A stretch of DNA of 64,000 bases, taken from Lentzea atacamensis. GTDB lineage: Bacteria > Actinomycetota > Actinomycetes > Mycobacteriales > Pseudonocardiaceae. The stretch covers positions 124,001-188,000 of the forward strand of contig NZ_QLTT01000002.1 in assembly GCF_003269295.1 (NCBI RefSeq), written 5' to 3'. The translations under genes were made by a program, and so were the position numbers. Of the stretch, positions 7,842 to 20,327 are shown in pieces; the stretch's first letter is position 1, and every line of letters begins with the position of its first letter. Below the pieces are notes generated by a model that saw only the letters and a program-made list of their open reading frames with translations, was not told the origin of the DNA and ran no database searches.

Positions 7842-8459
7842 ATGGGGTATCTGCATGACATCACCGGACGACAACGTGTGGAGCACAGAATGGACGAGGT
7901 GGACGTCATGACCCGTGCCGGCGAGAACGTTGGCAAGGCTGTCGGCACCGGTCTGAAGGCCGCGCGTCAGGGTGTCGTTCGCGCTGGTCACGCCGCTGAG
8001 GTGAAGTTTGCGGAGCGTGGCATCACGGCTGACCAGGTGCGCGGCGCGCTCGTCGAGCGAGCCGACCAGCTCATGGGCAAGGCGGAGGACTGGGAGAAGC
8101 AGACGCGCCGCTCCCGCAAGCGCCTCGCCAAGAAGAGCGCGAAGACGCGCGCCGACCTCATGAGCAAGGCCGAAGAAGTGCGCAAGGAAGTCAAGAAGGC
8201 GGCCAAGCACGCCCGCAAGGACGCCAAGGTGCGCGCCAAGGAAATTCGCAAGGCAGCGGCCAAGATCGGCGCCGATGCCCCGAAGCGTCGCCGCTGGCCG
8301 TGGGTGATGGGTCTTCTGATCGCCGCTGCGGTAGCCGGCTACATCGCGTTGACGCGCAGGCCGGAAGAGGTCCACCTGCAGGACGACGAGGAGCAGGCCC
8401 CGCTGCCGGAGCCCGTCCTCAACGGACAGGTGCCGACCCAGAAGGAACCCGTCAAGTAG
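7842..8459 (+). CDS. CwsA-like cell-wall synthesis protein, coiled-coil with C-terminal membrane anchor
   Basis: The 205-residue product starts at ATG 7842, with AAGGGG just upstream; ATG 7890 is an alternative. The first 140 residues are a highly charged Lys/Arg/Ala/Glu helix typical of coiled coils, followed by RRRWPWVMGLLIAAAVAGYI (about 149-168), a single membrane helix, and a short acidic-proline tail. CwsA in mycobacteria is a small tail-anchored protein that helps CrgA and Wag31 organise peptidoglycan synthesis. Gene order (tRNAs, this gene, ppiA, PH protein, crgA) supports the same identity, although sequence similarity could not be tested. Confidence 0.6.
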   Translation: MGYLHDITGRQRVEHRMDEVDVMTRAGENVGKAVGTGLKAARQGVVRAGHAAEVKFAERGITADQVRGALVERADQLMGKAEDWEKQTRRSRKRLAKKSAKTRADLMSKAEEVRKEVKKAAKHARKDAKVRAKEIRKAAAKIGADAPKRRRWPWVMGLLIAAAVAGYIALTRRPEEVHLQDDEEQAPLPEPVLNGQVPTQKEPVK

Positions 8460-8473
8460 GACGCGGAACAGCA

Positions 8474-8509
8474 GAACGGGTGGTCTTCCGTCTGGAAGAC
8501 CACCCGTTC
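8474..8509. terminator. Hairpin between convergent cwsA-like and repeat-protein genes
   Basis: A 16-base perfect stem (GAACGGGTGGTCTTCC, 8474-8489, with 8494-8509) and a 4-base loop. It has no T-tract, but the position between two gene ends fits a bidirectional terminator. Confidence 0.7.
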
Positions 8510-8533
8510 GCGTGAGTTCGGTTGGCTAACCGG

Positions 8534-11140
8534 TCAGACCGCCAACAGCAGCTGGCCGGTCATCGAACCGAGGTTGTTGAACAGGTTGAACGTCGGCACC
8601 TCGGTGGCGCCCATCAGGCCGTCCGCGAACGACAGGTCCAGCGGCAGCGCGCGGGCCTGTGCCTCTTCGCCCTCGCTCGGGTCCAGGTAGGTCACGTCGG
8701 TGACCGCCTGGCCCAGCAGCTCGACCGGCAGGTCGTAGATCAGCACGTTGCCCGCGAGCGGGACGTCCATGATCTGGCCCGACAGGCCGCTGCCCGCGGG
8801 AGCCGTGGAGTGCTCACCACTGGCGACCGCGGCGGTGAACGTCTCGGCGGTGGCGGTGGCGTTGCCCGCAGCCGCGACCGCGACGCTGACGGTCTTGACG
8901 ATGGCCGGCACGTGGGCGCCGATGCTGTTGCCCGCGACCGAACCGCCCTCGGAGGTCGTGGTGTCGTCGCCGCCCGCCATCGCGACGGTCTTGTCGTGAG
9001 CGCACACCAGCGCCTGGCCGCCCAGCGTGCCCGCGAGGGACACGACCTGCACGACCGGCGCGGCGTCGGCGCGGACGATGTTGCCGGCGACCGAACCACC
9101 GTCGCCGTGGGTCTCGCGCGCACCACCGGCACCGGAGAAGGTGTCGACGGCCGCATGCGACTCGGCGATGCCGGGCGCGGCCGCAGCCACACCGAAGACC
9201 TCGGCCACACCGGCCCAGGCGACCGGGACGATGTTGCCGGAGAGCGACCCGTCCGTGCCGTCGGTGGTCTGCTCACCACCGGCGACGTGGTTCACGACGC
9301 CCTCGTGCTCGGTGTACGCGTGACCGCCGACGGTGCCGGCGACACCCGCCGGGTTCACCAGGGGCTGGGTCACGGCGCCCTCGACGAGGTTGCCGGAGAG
9401 CGAGCCGCGGTTGCCGTTGGAGACGGCGTCGCCACCGGCGACGAAGTTCGCGAGCTGGGTGCCCTCGGCCTCGGCGAGACCAAGGCCGGACAGAGCGTTG
9501 TCGGCCATCAGGAACGACGCGACGACCGGCGCGTTGACGATGTTGCTCGCGGCGGTGCTGCCCTCGGGCGTGCCGTCCGGCGTTCCGGCGACGGTGTCTC
9601 CACCGACCGTGACGTACTTGATCGAGGTCGGGGCCTTGGCGGTCGCCATGCCGCCCACGGTGTAGGCCTGGCCGACGGCGTTCGCGGCCGCGATGACCGG
9701 CGCCTGGGCGATGTTGCCGCCCAGTACCGAGCCCGTGCCCTTGGTCTCCAGCGGTCCACCGGCGGTGATGTGCTGCTCGCTGGAGGCGTTCGAGTACGCC
9801 TGGCCGCCCACCGAGAACGCGTTCGAGAACGCCTCGGCGAGCAGCGCGACCGGAGCGGACACGATGTTGCCGCCGAGCGTGCTGTCCTCACCGGTGGTCT
9901 GGACGGGGCCGCCCGAGATCATCGTGTTGGTCTCGTCGTACTGGGCAGACGCGTTGCCGAGGCCGGCTGCGGAGGTGCTGGACAGACCGTGCGGCAGCGT
10001 GACAGGCACCTGCACGACCTGGCCGGAGCCGGCGCTCTCGGCGCCACCGGTCTTGATCGGGCCGGGGCTCGCGGTCGACAGCTTGGTCTTCGAACCGCTC
10101 GCGTCCGCGTTGCCGCCGACGGTGACGGCGTCACCGCACAGCTCGCAGGGCATGGCCAGCGTCGGCTGCGCGACCAGGCCGGACAGCACGCCGCGGCGGC
10201 CTTCGGTGAGGACGTACTCGCCACCGGTGCGGGAGGGCAGCGGGGTGCCGACCTCGGCGATGCCGGTGTCGTGCGAGTGCGACGTCGCGTTGCCCGCGGC
10301 GCTGTAGGCACCGGTGTTCAGGCCGACCGGGTGGCCGTGCGAGAAGTCGACGATGCTGCCGCCGGCGACGCTCTCCGTGCCGTCGGACTTGAGGCCACCG
10401 TCGATGCGGCCGATGTCGGTGCTGCAGCCGTCGGTCTCGGCGATGCCGAGGCCTGCGATGGCGTTGTTGTTGAAGCCGACCGGCAGGGACTGGCGGATCG
10501 CGGCGATGATGCCGTTCGCCGTGCCCTTGCGTCCGCTGGTCTCCCAGTCGCCGCCGCCGTGAACCACCATGAGCGCGCTGTTCTGCGTCTTCGCGGAGGC
10601 GCCGACGCCGATGGCGTTGCCGGTGATCTGGGTGGGCACGTACCCGGTGATGCCGGCGATGATGCCGGTCAGGGTGCCGTTGTCGCCGTTGGTGGTCACG
10701 GCGTTCGGGCGGTGGTACCAGTACTCGGACTCGTTCGTCGTCTCGACGTCGCCGAGGAGGGCGATCGCGTTGCCCGAGATGTCGATCGGAACCATGCCGT
10801 CGACGGGGATGGTGGTGCCACTCAGCGGGTGACTGGGCGGGAGCACGTTGACGGCCGGGACCAGCTCGCCCAGCGGACCGGTCTTGATCTGCTCGTTGTG
10901 GATCGGCTGGGGCGCGATCTCACCGAGCGGGGTGCCGATCTTGTTGTTCGCCGCGTGGATCGGAACGTCCACGCCGGGCCCGCTCAGCAGGCCGGCCGGC
11001 GCCGAACCGTCGACGGTGCCGTGCGGCTGTGGCGGACAGGTCGCGTCGCAGCCAGCGGCGTTCGCGACGCCGGTACCGAGGGCGATCATTCCTCCGGTAA
11101 CCAGTGCGGCTTGGATACCGCGCTTGGCCCAGATGCGCAT
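8534..11140 (-). CDS. Secreted protein of about 13 tandem chaplin-like repeats
   Basis: The start at ATG 11140 is preceded by AGGAG at 6 bases; an in-frame upstream codon at 11182 is unlikely. The protein has 868 residues. A signal peptide (about 1-28, ending GTGVANA) is followed by a linker, then from about residue 121 to 830 a repeat of about 51 residues with the pattern GS.LSGNIV.APV followed by NA..VGG.A and later GG. The fifth repeat (GVLSGLVAQPTLAMPCELCGD) resembles the chaplin core GVLSGN..QVPV...CGN..NVIG most closely and keeps two cysteines. Most repeats lack Cys. There is no LPxTG or C-terminal membrane segment, so it is probably released or self-assembling. A long open frame on the opposite strand is a shadow. 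The chaplin relationship is my inference. Confidence 0.7.
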   Translation of the reverse strand: MRIWAKRGIQAALVTGGMIALGTGVANAAGCDATCPPQPHGTVDGSAPAGLLSGPGVDVPIHAANNKIGTPLGEIAPQPIHNEQIKTGPLGELVPAVNVLPPSHPLSGTTIPVDGMVPIDISGNAIALLGDVETTNESEYWYHRPNAVTTNGDNGTLTGIIAGITGYVPTQITGNAIGVGASAKTQNSALMVVHGGGDWETSGRKGTANGIIAAIRQSLPVGFNNNAIAGLGIAETDGCSTDIGRIDGGLKSDGTESVAGGSIVDFSHGHPVGLNTGAYSAAGNATSHSHDTGIAEVGTPLPSRTGGEYVLTEGRRGVLSGLVAQPTLAMPCELCGDAVTVGGNADASGSKTKLSTASPGPIKTGGAESAGSGQVVQVPVTLPHGLSSTSAAGLGNASAQYDETNTMISGGPVQTTGEDSTLGGNIVSAPVALLAEAFSNAFSVGGQAYSNASSEQHITAGGPLETKGTGSVLGGNIAQAPVIAAANAVGQAYTVGGMATAKAPTSIKYVTVGGDTVAGTPDGTPEGSTAASNIVNAPVVASFLMADNALSGLGLAEAEGTQLANFVAGGDAVSNGNRGSLSGNLVEGAVTQPLVNPAGVAGTVGGHAYTEHEGVVNHVAGGEQTTDGTDGSLSGNIVPVAWAGVAEVFGVAAAAPGIAESHAAVDTFSGAGGARETHGDGGSVAGNIVRADAAPVVQVVSLAGTLGGQALVCAHDKTVAMAGGDDTTTSEGGSVAGNSIGAHVPAIVKTVSVAVAAAGNATATAETFTAAVASGEHSTAPAGSGLSGQIMDVPLAGNVLIYDLPVELLGQAVTDVTYLDPSEGEEAQARALPLDLSFADGLMGATEVPTFNLFNNLGSMTGQLLLAV

Positions 11141-11266
11141 TGCTACTCCTGTTCGGGGATTTCTCGGTGCGAGGGTTCGCAAATGCGCGGTTCGACGGCG
11201 CTGGGCACAACGCTGACCGAGGGGGCGGCGAAGCCTCAGCAGGCTTCCGCGAACCGCGCGCTCGGA

Positions 11267-11962
11267 TCAGTCGGGGGTGCGGCCGGGCTGTTTCCCGACC
11301 CGCACCGACATGACGCGGACGACAGACGTCCAGGTCCGGCACACCAGCTGACCGGGTTCGGTCGTGCGCATGGCGTGGCAAGTGCCGTTGAGCTCACCCC
11401 GGCGAGGAACGACAGGCGAAGTGTCGTTCTGCTGCCTGCTGGTGACGTTCGACGACGGCAGCGTCGAAGCCACCTCCGACACGATGACGTCGGAAGTGGC
11501 GGAGGGAGGAACCGGTTCGGTGCTGAACCGGGCCACCGGCGTGCTCGACGCCGGTGATCCCGAGTGGTCCTCGACGAGGCCCAGACGGGAAGAAGCGGGT
11601 GCGACGACGTCGCCCTGCCGAAGAGCGGCCGGCGACGCGAGCGGCAGTTCGGTGGCGAACTCGTGGAGCAGCGCGAGGCCGGTGTCCAGCGAGATCGGCA
11701 CGACAGGAGCCGGCACGAGGCCACGTCCCGCGTCGAGCACACGGCTCGGCAGTTCGTCGGCCTTCGTCGCGTCGGTGACCGAACTGACCACAGCGGAGGT
11801 TGTCGTGGCGGTGACGGTCACGCCGTCCTCGACCACGTCGGCCCACGCGGGCGCGGACGTGATCACCGCTGCGGCGATGGCGCCTCCGACGACCAGCAGC
11901 GCACGGCGAAGGAGCCGCGGTAGGCGGCTGTCCTTCTCCAGTTGCCGGTCTTCGGCGTGCAC
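11267..11962 (-). CDS. Secreted hypothetical protein upstream of the chaplin-like gene
   Basis: GTG 11962 is favoured because GAGGG lies 4 bases upstream. A twin-arginine-free signal peptide is clear (LLRRALLVVGGAIAAAVITSAPAWA, cut near residue 39). The mature part is Ser/Thr/Val-rich and of low complexity, with the only cysteines near the end (NGTCHAM and LVCRTWTS). No known domain was recognised. Same strand and a 126-base gap to the repeat protein suggest a shared function at the cell surface, possibly as an accessory to the chaplin-like polymer. A 25-base palindrome lies immediately upstream. Confidence 0.55.
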   Translation of the reverse strand: MHAEDRQLEKDSRLPRLLRRALLVVGGAIAAAVITSAPAWADVVEDGVTVTATTTSAVVSSVTDATKADELPSRVLDAGRGLVPAPVVPISLDTGLALLHEFATELPLASPAALRQGDVVAPASSRLGLVEDHSGSPASSTPVARFSTEPVPPSATSDVIVSEVASTLPSSNVTSRQQNDTSPVVPRRGELNGTCHAMRTTEPGQLVCRTWTSVVRVMSVRVGKQPGRTPD

Positions 11963-11972
11963 CAAACCCTCA

Positions 11973-11997
11973 CTGCAGATCAGTTGTTGATCTACAG
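11973..11997. promoter_or_regulatory. Operator-like 25-base palindrome upstream of the secreted-protein gene
   Basis: Arms CTGCAGATCA (11973-11982) and TGATCTACAG (11988-11997) are complementary at 9 of 10 positions around GTTGT. It lies 11 bases before the GTG at 11962 on the minus strand, so a bound repressor would cover the promoter/ribosome region. The regulator is unknown. Confidence 0.5.
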
Positions 11998-12063
11998 TAT
12001 GTACACCGAACGGCCCAACGCGTTACCGAAAACGCATTGATCACCACAAAGGGTGACCAAATT

Positions 12064-12597
12064 TCAGATCTTGAGGTTGGTGATCGCGGTCTCGGCGATG
12101 CGACGAGCCTTGATCGACTGCTTCTGGTTGCTCGTCACGACCACCGCGGCGCCACCTTTCGAGACGGCGTAGACGACACCGGTGTCGTTGCTGACGTAGC
12201 CTCCGGTCCACCCGGCGGGTGAGGTCGCGGGCTGTGAACCGTCCGGCGCGGCCTCGTTCACGATCGTCTTGGCGATACGCGCGTCACCGACGTACACCCG
12301 AACGGTCAACTGGACTTCCGTCGCATTGGCGTAGAAGAAGCACGCTGGATGAGGCGCGTCCGTTGACAGTTTCACTTTCGGTACGCGCTGCCCGTTCGCC
12401 TCGGCAACGAAGCTCGTCGCGAGGTACGGGCAGGCGCCGTCCTTCTCGGGCTGCGGCGCGGGCGGCACTGTCGGAGCCGCGCTGGTAGTGGTCGTGACCT
12501 GCTGGGTCTGAGTCGTCGGAACCGGCACGTTCTGGGCGACATCAGGGCCGCACGCGGCGAGGACGCCGAGCAGGGGCAGCAACAGTGCTCGTTTCAT
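12064..12597 (-). CDS. Putative lipoprotein (DUF2020-like)
   Basis: ATG 12597 gives 177 residues with a lipoprotein signal, MKRALLLPLLGVLAAC, whose lipobox cysteine is residue 16. A Thr/Pro/Gln-rich linker (about 25-55) leads to a globular domain (CPYLATSFVAEANGQRVPKVKLS... to ITNLKI) with two cysteines (CPYL and ACFFY) that could form a disulfide. It resembles DUF2020-type actinobacterial lipoproteins, but that label is from memory of the pattern and not verified. It would sit on the outer face of the membrane. It stands divergent to the DoxX gene. Confidence 0.65.
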   Translation of the reverse strand: MKRALLLPLLGVLAACGPDVAQNVPVPTTQTQQVTTTTSAAPTVPPAPQPEKDGACPYLATSFVAEANGQRVPKVKLSTDAPHPACFFYANATEVQLTVRVYVGDARIAKTIVNEAAPDGSQPATSPAGWTGGYVSNDTGVVYAVSKGGAAVVVTSNQKQSIKARRIAETAITNLKI

Positions 12598-12691
12598 AGG
12601 AGCAACAGTCAACCAGACCGCGAAAGTGCCTTGAGCGGCAGACTAGGTGATTGATCAACTTCTTCATCCCTGCCCGGAAGGACCACTCGCC

Positions 12692-13084
12692 ATGCAGTTT
12701 CTTGAGCAACGACGAGACCAGGCTTTGGCCCTGTTCCGGATTGTGATCGGCGTCTTCTTCCTGATCCACGGCGTGCAGAAGCTCCTCAAGGGTGCGTCGC
12801 TGCTCTCCTGGCCGTCAGGCCCCGCCAGCCTCATCGAGCTGATCGGCGGTGCCCTGATCGTGATCGGGTTGTGGACACGCTGGGCGGCGCTGATCAGTTC
12901 CGGCGCCATGGCCTACGCCTACTTCGTGGTGCACCAGCCGCGCGGCCTGCTGCCGATCCAGAACGGCGGCGAGCTGGCGGCCGTCTACTCCTGGGCGTTC
13001 CTGCTCCTCGTGTTCACAGGCGCCGGCGCCTGGAGCATCGACAAGCTCCGCGAGTCGTCCAAAAAATCCTTGGCCAACGCCTGA
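12692..13084 (+). CDS. DoxX family membrane protein
   Basis: ATG 12692 follows GGAAGGA; the 130-residue protein has the DoxX pattern: ALALFRIVIGVFFLIHGVQKLL, then IELIGGALIVIGLWTRWAALI, then a Y-F-rich helix and YSWAFLLLVFTGAG. Four membrane helices are expected. DoxX proteins are linked to redox stress and quinone chemistry in mycobacteria, though the reaction is not settled. It is a single gene with its own terminator at 13099-13130. Confidence 0.85.
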   Translation: MQFLEQRRDQALALFRIVIGVFFLIHGVQKLLKGASLLSWPSGPASLIELIGGALIVIGLWTRWAALISSGAMAYAYFVVHQPRGLLPIQNGGELAAVYSWAFLLLVFTGAGAWSIDKLRESSKKSLANA

Positions 13085-13098
13085 CCAGCCACACCCAG

Positions 13099-13130
13099 AA
13101 GCCCTGTTCGCAACCCAGCGAACAGGGCTT
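13099..13130 (+). terminator. Terminator of the DoxX gene
   Basis: AAGCCCTGTTCGC (13099-13111) pairs perfectly with GCGAACAGGGCTT (13118-13130), 14 bases after the stop. Confidence 0.8.
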
Positions 13131-13281
13131 CACCTTCAGCTACAGCTTCATCGCCGCGGCAGGCAGCGGCAGCGGTGGCGGTGAGCGGTGGCGGTGAGCA
13201 TCCCAGAGGATTCACGAGCGTCCAGCAGCGCTCAAGAGCGTTCAAGCTCAGATGAGGCCTGCCGAAGCCGAAGGGCGAGGC

Positions 13282-13345
13282 GGTCCGGGGGTCCGGGGGT
13301 CCGGGGGCTCGCCCCCGGCTGGGGTCTGGGGGCTCGGCCCCCAGA
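13282..13345. repeat. GC-rich tandem repeat and hairpins downstream of tRNA-Ala
   Basis: Three tandem copies of the 8-base unit GGTCCGGG run into the hairpin CCGGGGG-CTCG-CCCCCGG (13301-13318), followed by a second hairpin TCTGGGGGC-TCG-GCCCCCAGA (13325-13345). Both share GGGGGCTCG. The G-runs on the plus strand could also form a quadruplex. The rest of 13131-13353 shows no gene. Confidence 0.6.
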
Positions 13346-13353
13346 AAACACTT

Positions 13354-13397
13354 CGGACCGAGGAGGTCTGCGCTTTCTGCAGACACTCCTCGGTCCG
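13354..13397 (-). terminator. Terminator of tRNA-Ala
   Basis: A long stem: CGGACCGAGGAG and TCTGC pair with GCAGA and CTCCTCGGTCCG around a 7-base loop with one small internal bulge. On the minus strand the stem begins 10 bases beyond the tRNA 3' end and is followed by a T-rich stretch. Confidence 0.75.
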
Positions 13398-13406
13398 AGG
13401 GACGAA

Positions 13407-13479
13407 TGGAGACGAGGGGAATCGAACCCCTAACCCCCGCCTTGCAAAGGCGGTGCTCTGCCAATTGAGCTACGTCCCC
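13407..13479 (-). tRNA. tRNA-Ala (anticodon TGC)
   Basis: The 73-base cloverleaf reads GGGGACG at the acceptor 5' arm, paired with CGTCTCC plus discriminator A. D-arm GCTC...GAGC, anticodon stem CCGCC/GGCGG with loop TTTGCAA (anticodon TGC), and T-arm with GGTTCGATTCC. CCA is not encoded. It is transcribed with tRNA-Ile upstream, flanking a small gene. Confidence 0.95.
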
Positions 13480-13510
13480 GAAGATCCGGGGCGGCAAGCC
13501 GCCCGCGAGA

Positions 13511-13633
13511 TCAGTCAGTGGGGGCGGTGGCCTCGCGCCAGAGGTCCGCGTCGGCCTTCGCCGAACGGTTGCGCTTCACGAAGAACAGGACCGCACCGGC
13601 AACCACGACGAGTGCGATGATCTTCTTAGCCAC
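13511..13633 (-). CDS. DLW-39 family protein (40 residues)
   Basis: GTG 13633 follows GGAGGGG with 6-base spacing. The 40-residue product has a basic start (MAKKIIAL), one hydrophobic helix (about 4-19), a basic stretch KRNRSAKAD and the sequence DADLWREAT near the C-terminus, which gives this tiny actinobacterial family its name. Function is unknown. It lies between tRNA-Ile and tRNA-Ala on the same strand. It is short enough that gene finders often miss it. Confidence 0.85.
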   Translation of the reverse strand: MAKKIIALVVVAGAVLFFVKRNRSAKADADLWREATAPTD

Positions 13634-13758
13634 TGGAAACCCCTCCAAGACTGTTAATGCCCCGACCTACCGCACCAGCCTACAGGCTTTGCGAGACTTG
13701 GGCCGGGGCTCTGGGATGCATCCCAGACAGAACGATGATGATTCGAAAGTAAATCGAG

Positions 13759-13832
13759 TGGGCCTAGGAGGACTTGAACCTCCGACCTCTTCATTATCAG
13801 TGAAGCGCTCTAACCGCCTGAGCTATAGGCCC
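13759..13832 (-). tRNA. tRNA-Ile (anticodon GAT)
   Basis: A 74-base cloverleaf: acceptor GGGCCTA pairs with TAGGCCC plus discriminator A; D-arm GCTC...GAGC; anticodon loop CTGATAA (anticodon GAT); T-arm loop GTTCAAGTC. CCA is not encoded. Position after the DUF3566 gene and before tRNA-Ala matches the conserved order next to gyrA. Confidence 0.95.
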
Positions 13833-13902
13833 TCGATCATCACCCCTTGGGGCAACGAGGAAGACCTTACAGGATCGTCCTTCGCTGCCCCAAATCAGGG
13901 GG

Positions 13903-14850
13903 TCACTCCCGCTCGGAGAGCGTCAACTCCAAGCCACCGGCCAAGTCCGCGGACACGTTGTAGACGAACGCGCCGACGGTCGCGAGGGCGGTGAAGAGCA
14001 CGATGTTGACCGCGCCGATGATCGCCGAGACGCCGAACACGCGGCCGGCACTGATCAGCGGCTCGCCCGGCTCGTTGGCCTGGAGCAGGTCGTTCGCGGT
14101 GCTGTTGATCTTGTCCCACACGCCCATGCCGTGCAGCACGCCGTAGAGCACACCGACCGCCACCAGCCAGACGAAGAACAGCGCGACGCCGAGCACCAGG
14201 GCGAGCTTGAGCACCGACCACGGGTCGACGCGCTTCACCTGGAGGGAGGCGCGGCGCGGGCCGCGACCGGGGCGGCGGGCCGACGGGGTGGCCGCGGCGG
14301 GACGGGCTCCCCCGTTGCCGAGGTTCACCGACGTGCGGCTGCTGCCCAGGCCCGCCGGCACGGCCGAGCCCGTGACCACGGGCTTCTGCACCTTGACGGT
14401 GTCCGGGTCGGTCGACGGGAACGCCGGCTCGGAGGACGGAACGGGCGGCGCGGCCGGAGCCACGTACGCCTGGGTCGAGTCCTGCTGGGTGGCTTCCGTG
14501 TCGTTCGTCACGCGCTGCCAGGGCGGCGGCGCGGAGGCGACGACCGGCTCCTCGGCGACAGGCGCGACCGGCTCAGCGGCAGGCGTCGGAGCAGGCGCGG
14601 AAGCAGGCGTCTCCACCGAGACGGTTTTCTCCTCGGCAGGCGTCGGAGCAGGCTTTTCAGCGGGCGCGGCGACCTCTGCCGCCTTCTCCGCCGACACCGG
14701 CTTCGTCTTGTCCTGCGCGTTCCCACCCGAGGAACCGGAGGCCGCCGGCGCGGCCGAGTCCGCCTTCTTCGCGTCGGTCTGCGAAGCCGGCTTGGTGATC
14801 ACCGCGGTCTTGTCCGCGTCCCGACCTTCGCGGTTCTCGGGTGGAGTCAC
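13903..14850 (-). CDS. DUF3566 membrane protein with long disordered N-terminus (Rv0007-type)
   Basis: The 315-residue protein starts at GTG 14850. Residues 1 to about 205 are a low-complexity Ala/Pro/Glu/Lys region. The C-terminal 110 residues form the DUF3566 module: [34 protein letters not shown] (first membrane helix), [11 protein letters not shown], and [22 protein letters not shown] (second helix). The function is unknown; the homologue beside gyrA in mycobacteria is a membrane protein near the division/elongation machinery. It starts 34 bases after gyrA and is probably co-transcribed with it. Confidence 0.88.
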   Translation of the reverse strand: MTPPENREGRDADKTAVITKPASQTDAKKADSAAPAASGSSGGNAQDKTKPVSAEKAAEVAAPAEKPAPTPAEEKTVSVETPASAPAPTPAAEPVAPVAEEPVVASAPPPWQRVTNDTEATQQDSTQAYVAPAAPPVPSSEPAFPSTDPDTVKVQKPVVTGSAVPAGLGSSRTSVNLGNGGARPAAATPSARRPGRGPRRASLQVKRVDPWSVLKLALVLGVALFFVWLVAVGVLYGVLHGMGVWDKINSTANDLLQANEPGEPLISAGRVFGVSAIIGAVNIVLFTALATVGAFVYNVSADLAGGLELTLSERE

Positions 14851-14884
14851 GAGCTGTCCTTAGCCTCTCGCTAGCAAGTTCCGA

Positions 14885-17428
<2,544 letters not shown>

Positions 17429-17483
17429 TGTTCTCTTTCCTTCTCGCCAGAAACGCCAGGGTGCCTAGAAGCCAAGACCGGAC

Positions 17484-19679
<2,196 letters not shown>

Positions 19680-20327
19680 TCACCCGTAGGTGTCACGCGG
19701 ACCGCGCCCAGGAACGTGCCTGGGGCCGTGTCGCCAGTTCGGAGCGTCCGGACCCTTGATCTTGAGCCGTTTGACGACGCCGTGACCCACCCCTGCGGCG
19801 ATCCGCTTGAGCAGGTCGCGCTGCAGCAGGCGCAGCTGAGTGGCCCACGCCGTCGACGACGCCTGGACCGTCAGTTCCCCGTCACTGAGCGCGATCGGTT
19901 TCGCGTGCTCGGCGACGTCCTCTCCCACTAATTTTGCCCATCGGCCGAAGACCTGGCCACCCTGAAGTTGCTCGACCCAGCCCCGGTCGGCGGCGATCCG
20001 CGACGCGATCCGCCCGATCGTCTGGGGGTCGCGGTCGTCGGGGCCCGGACCCGACCAGCGGCGCCGGCGGCGGTTGACCGGACGGCCCTTCGACTTGCTG
20101 CCGGGGGTGCGTCCGCGGGCCTTCGCGCTCGCCTTCGCGGCTTCGAGAGCGGCTCGTGCGAGGTCAGAACCCTTCAGTGGCTCACCCTCAGGTGTGAATG
20201 AACCTGTGGACAAGTCCGGATTTGTGACGGAGTTATCCACACCATCCACAGACTTGTCCCCAGATGTGTGGGCGGACACACCCGATCGAGCTACATGTTG
20301 GGGATCTGAAGCCTGTGAGTCAGACAC
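19680..20327 (-). CDS. dciA: DciA/DUF721 family protein (Rv0004-type replication factor)
   Basis: GTG 20327 is chosen because GGGGAGG stands 7 bases upstream and the start overlaps the recF stop codon. The 215-residue protein has a disordered N-terminus, a basic segment ([21 protein letters not shown]) and the DUF721 domain ([41 protein letters not shown]...[19 protein letters not shown]). DciA-type proteins load or stimulate the replicative helicase in bacteria lacking DnaC. It sits in the recF-dciA-gyrB arrangement universal in actinobacteria. Its first 45 codons overlap a cluster of DnaA boxes. Confidence 0.88.
   Translation of the reverse strand: MSDSQASDPQHVARSGVSAHTSGDKSVDGVDNSVTNPDLSTGSFTPEGEPLKGSDLARAALEAAKASAKARGRTPGSKSKGRPVNRRRRRWSGPGPDDRDPQTIGRIASRIAADRGWVEQLQGGQVFGRWAKLVGEDVAEHAKPIALSDGELTVQASSTAWATQLRLLQRDLLKRIAAGVGHGVVKRLKIKGPDAPNWRHGPRHVPGRGPRDTYG
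20205..20262. promoter_or_regulatory. DnaA-box cluster within the 5' end of dciA
   Basis: Two perfect boxes, TGTGGACAA (20205-20213, reverse) and TTATCCACA (20233-20241), plus near-matches CCATCCACA (20242-20250) and TTGTCCCCA (20254-20262), lie within 58 bases. These are better matches than any box in the dnaN-dnaA gap. The cluster overlaps coding sequence for a disordered part of DciA. Confidence 0.6.

Noticed and set aside
8522..11557. A 1011-codon open frame on the plus strand
   Set aside because: It is the shadow of the repeat protein on the minus strand, which has a ribosome site, signal peptide and regular repeats; the plus frame is Arg/Gly-rich nonsense.
11364..11990. Plus-strand frame opposite the secreted hypothetical protein
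   Set aside because: No signal, ribosome site or domain; the minus-strand frame has a clear signal peptide and Shine-Dalgarno.
13282..13345. Repeats considered as a CRISPR or mobile element
   Set aside because: Units are 8 bases without spacers and form hairpins; no cas genes or transposase nearby.
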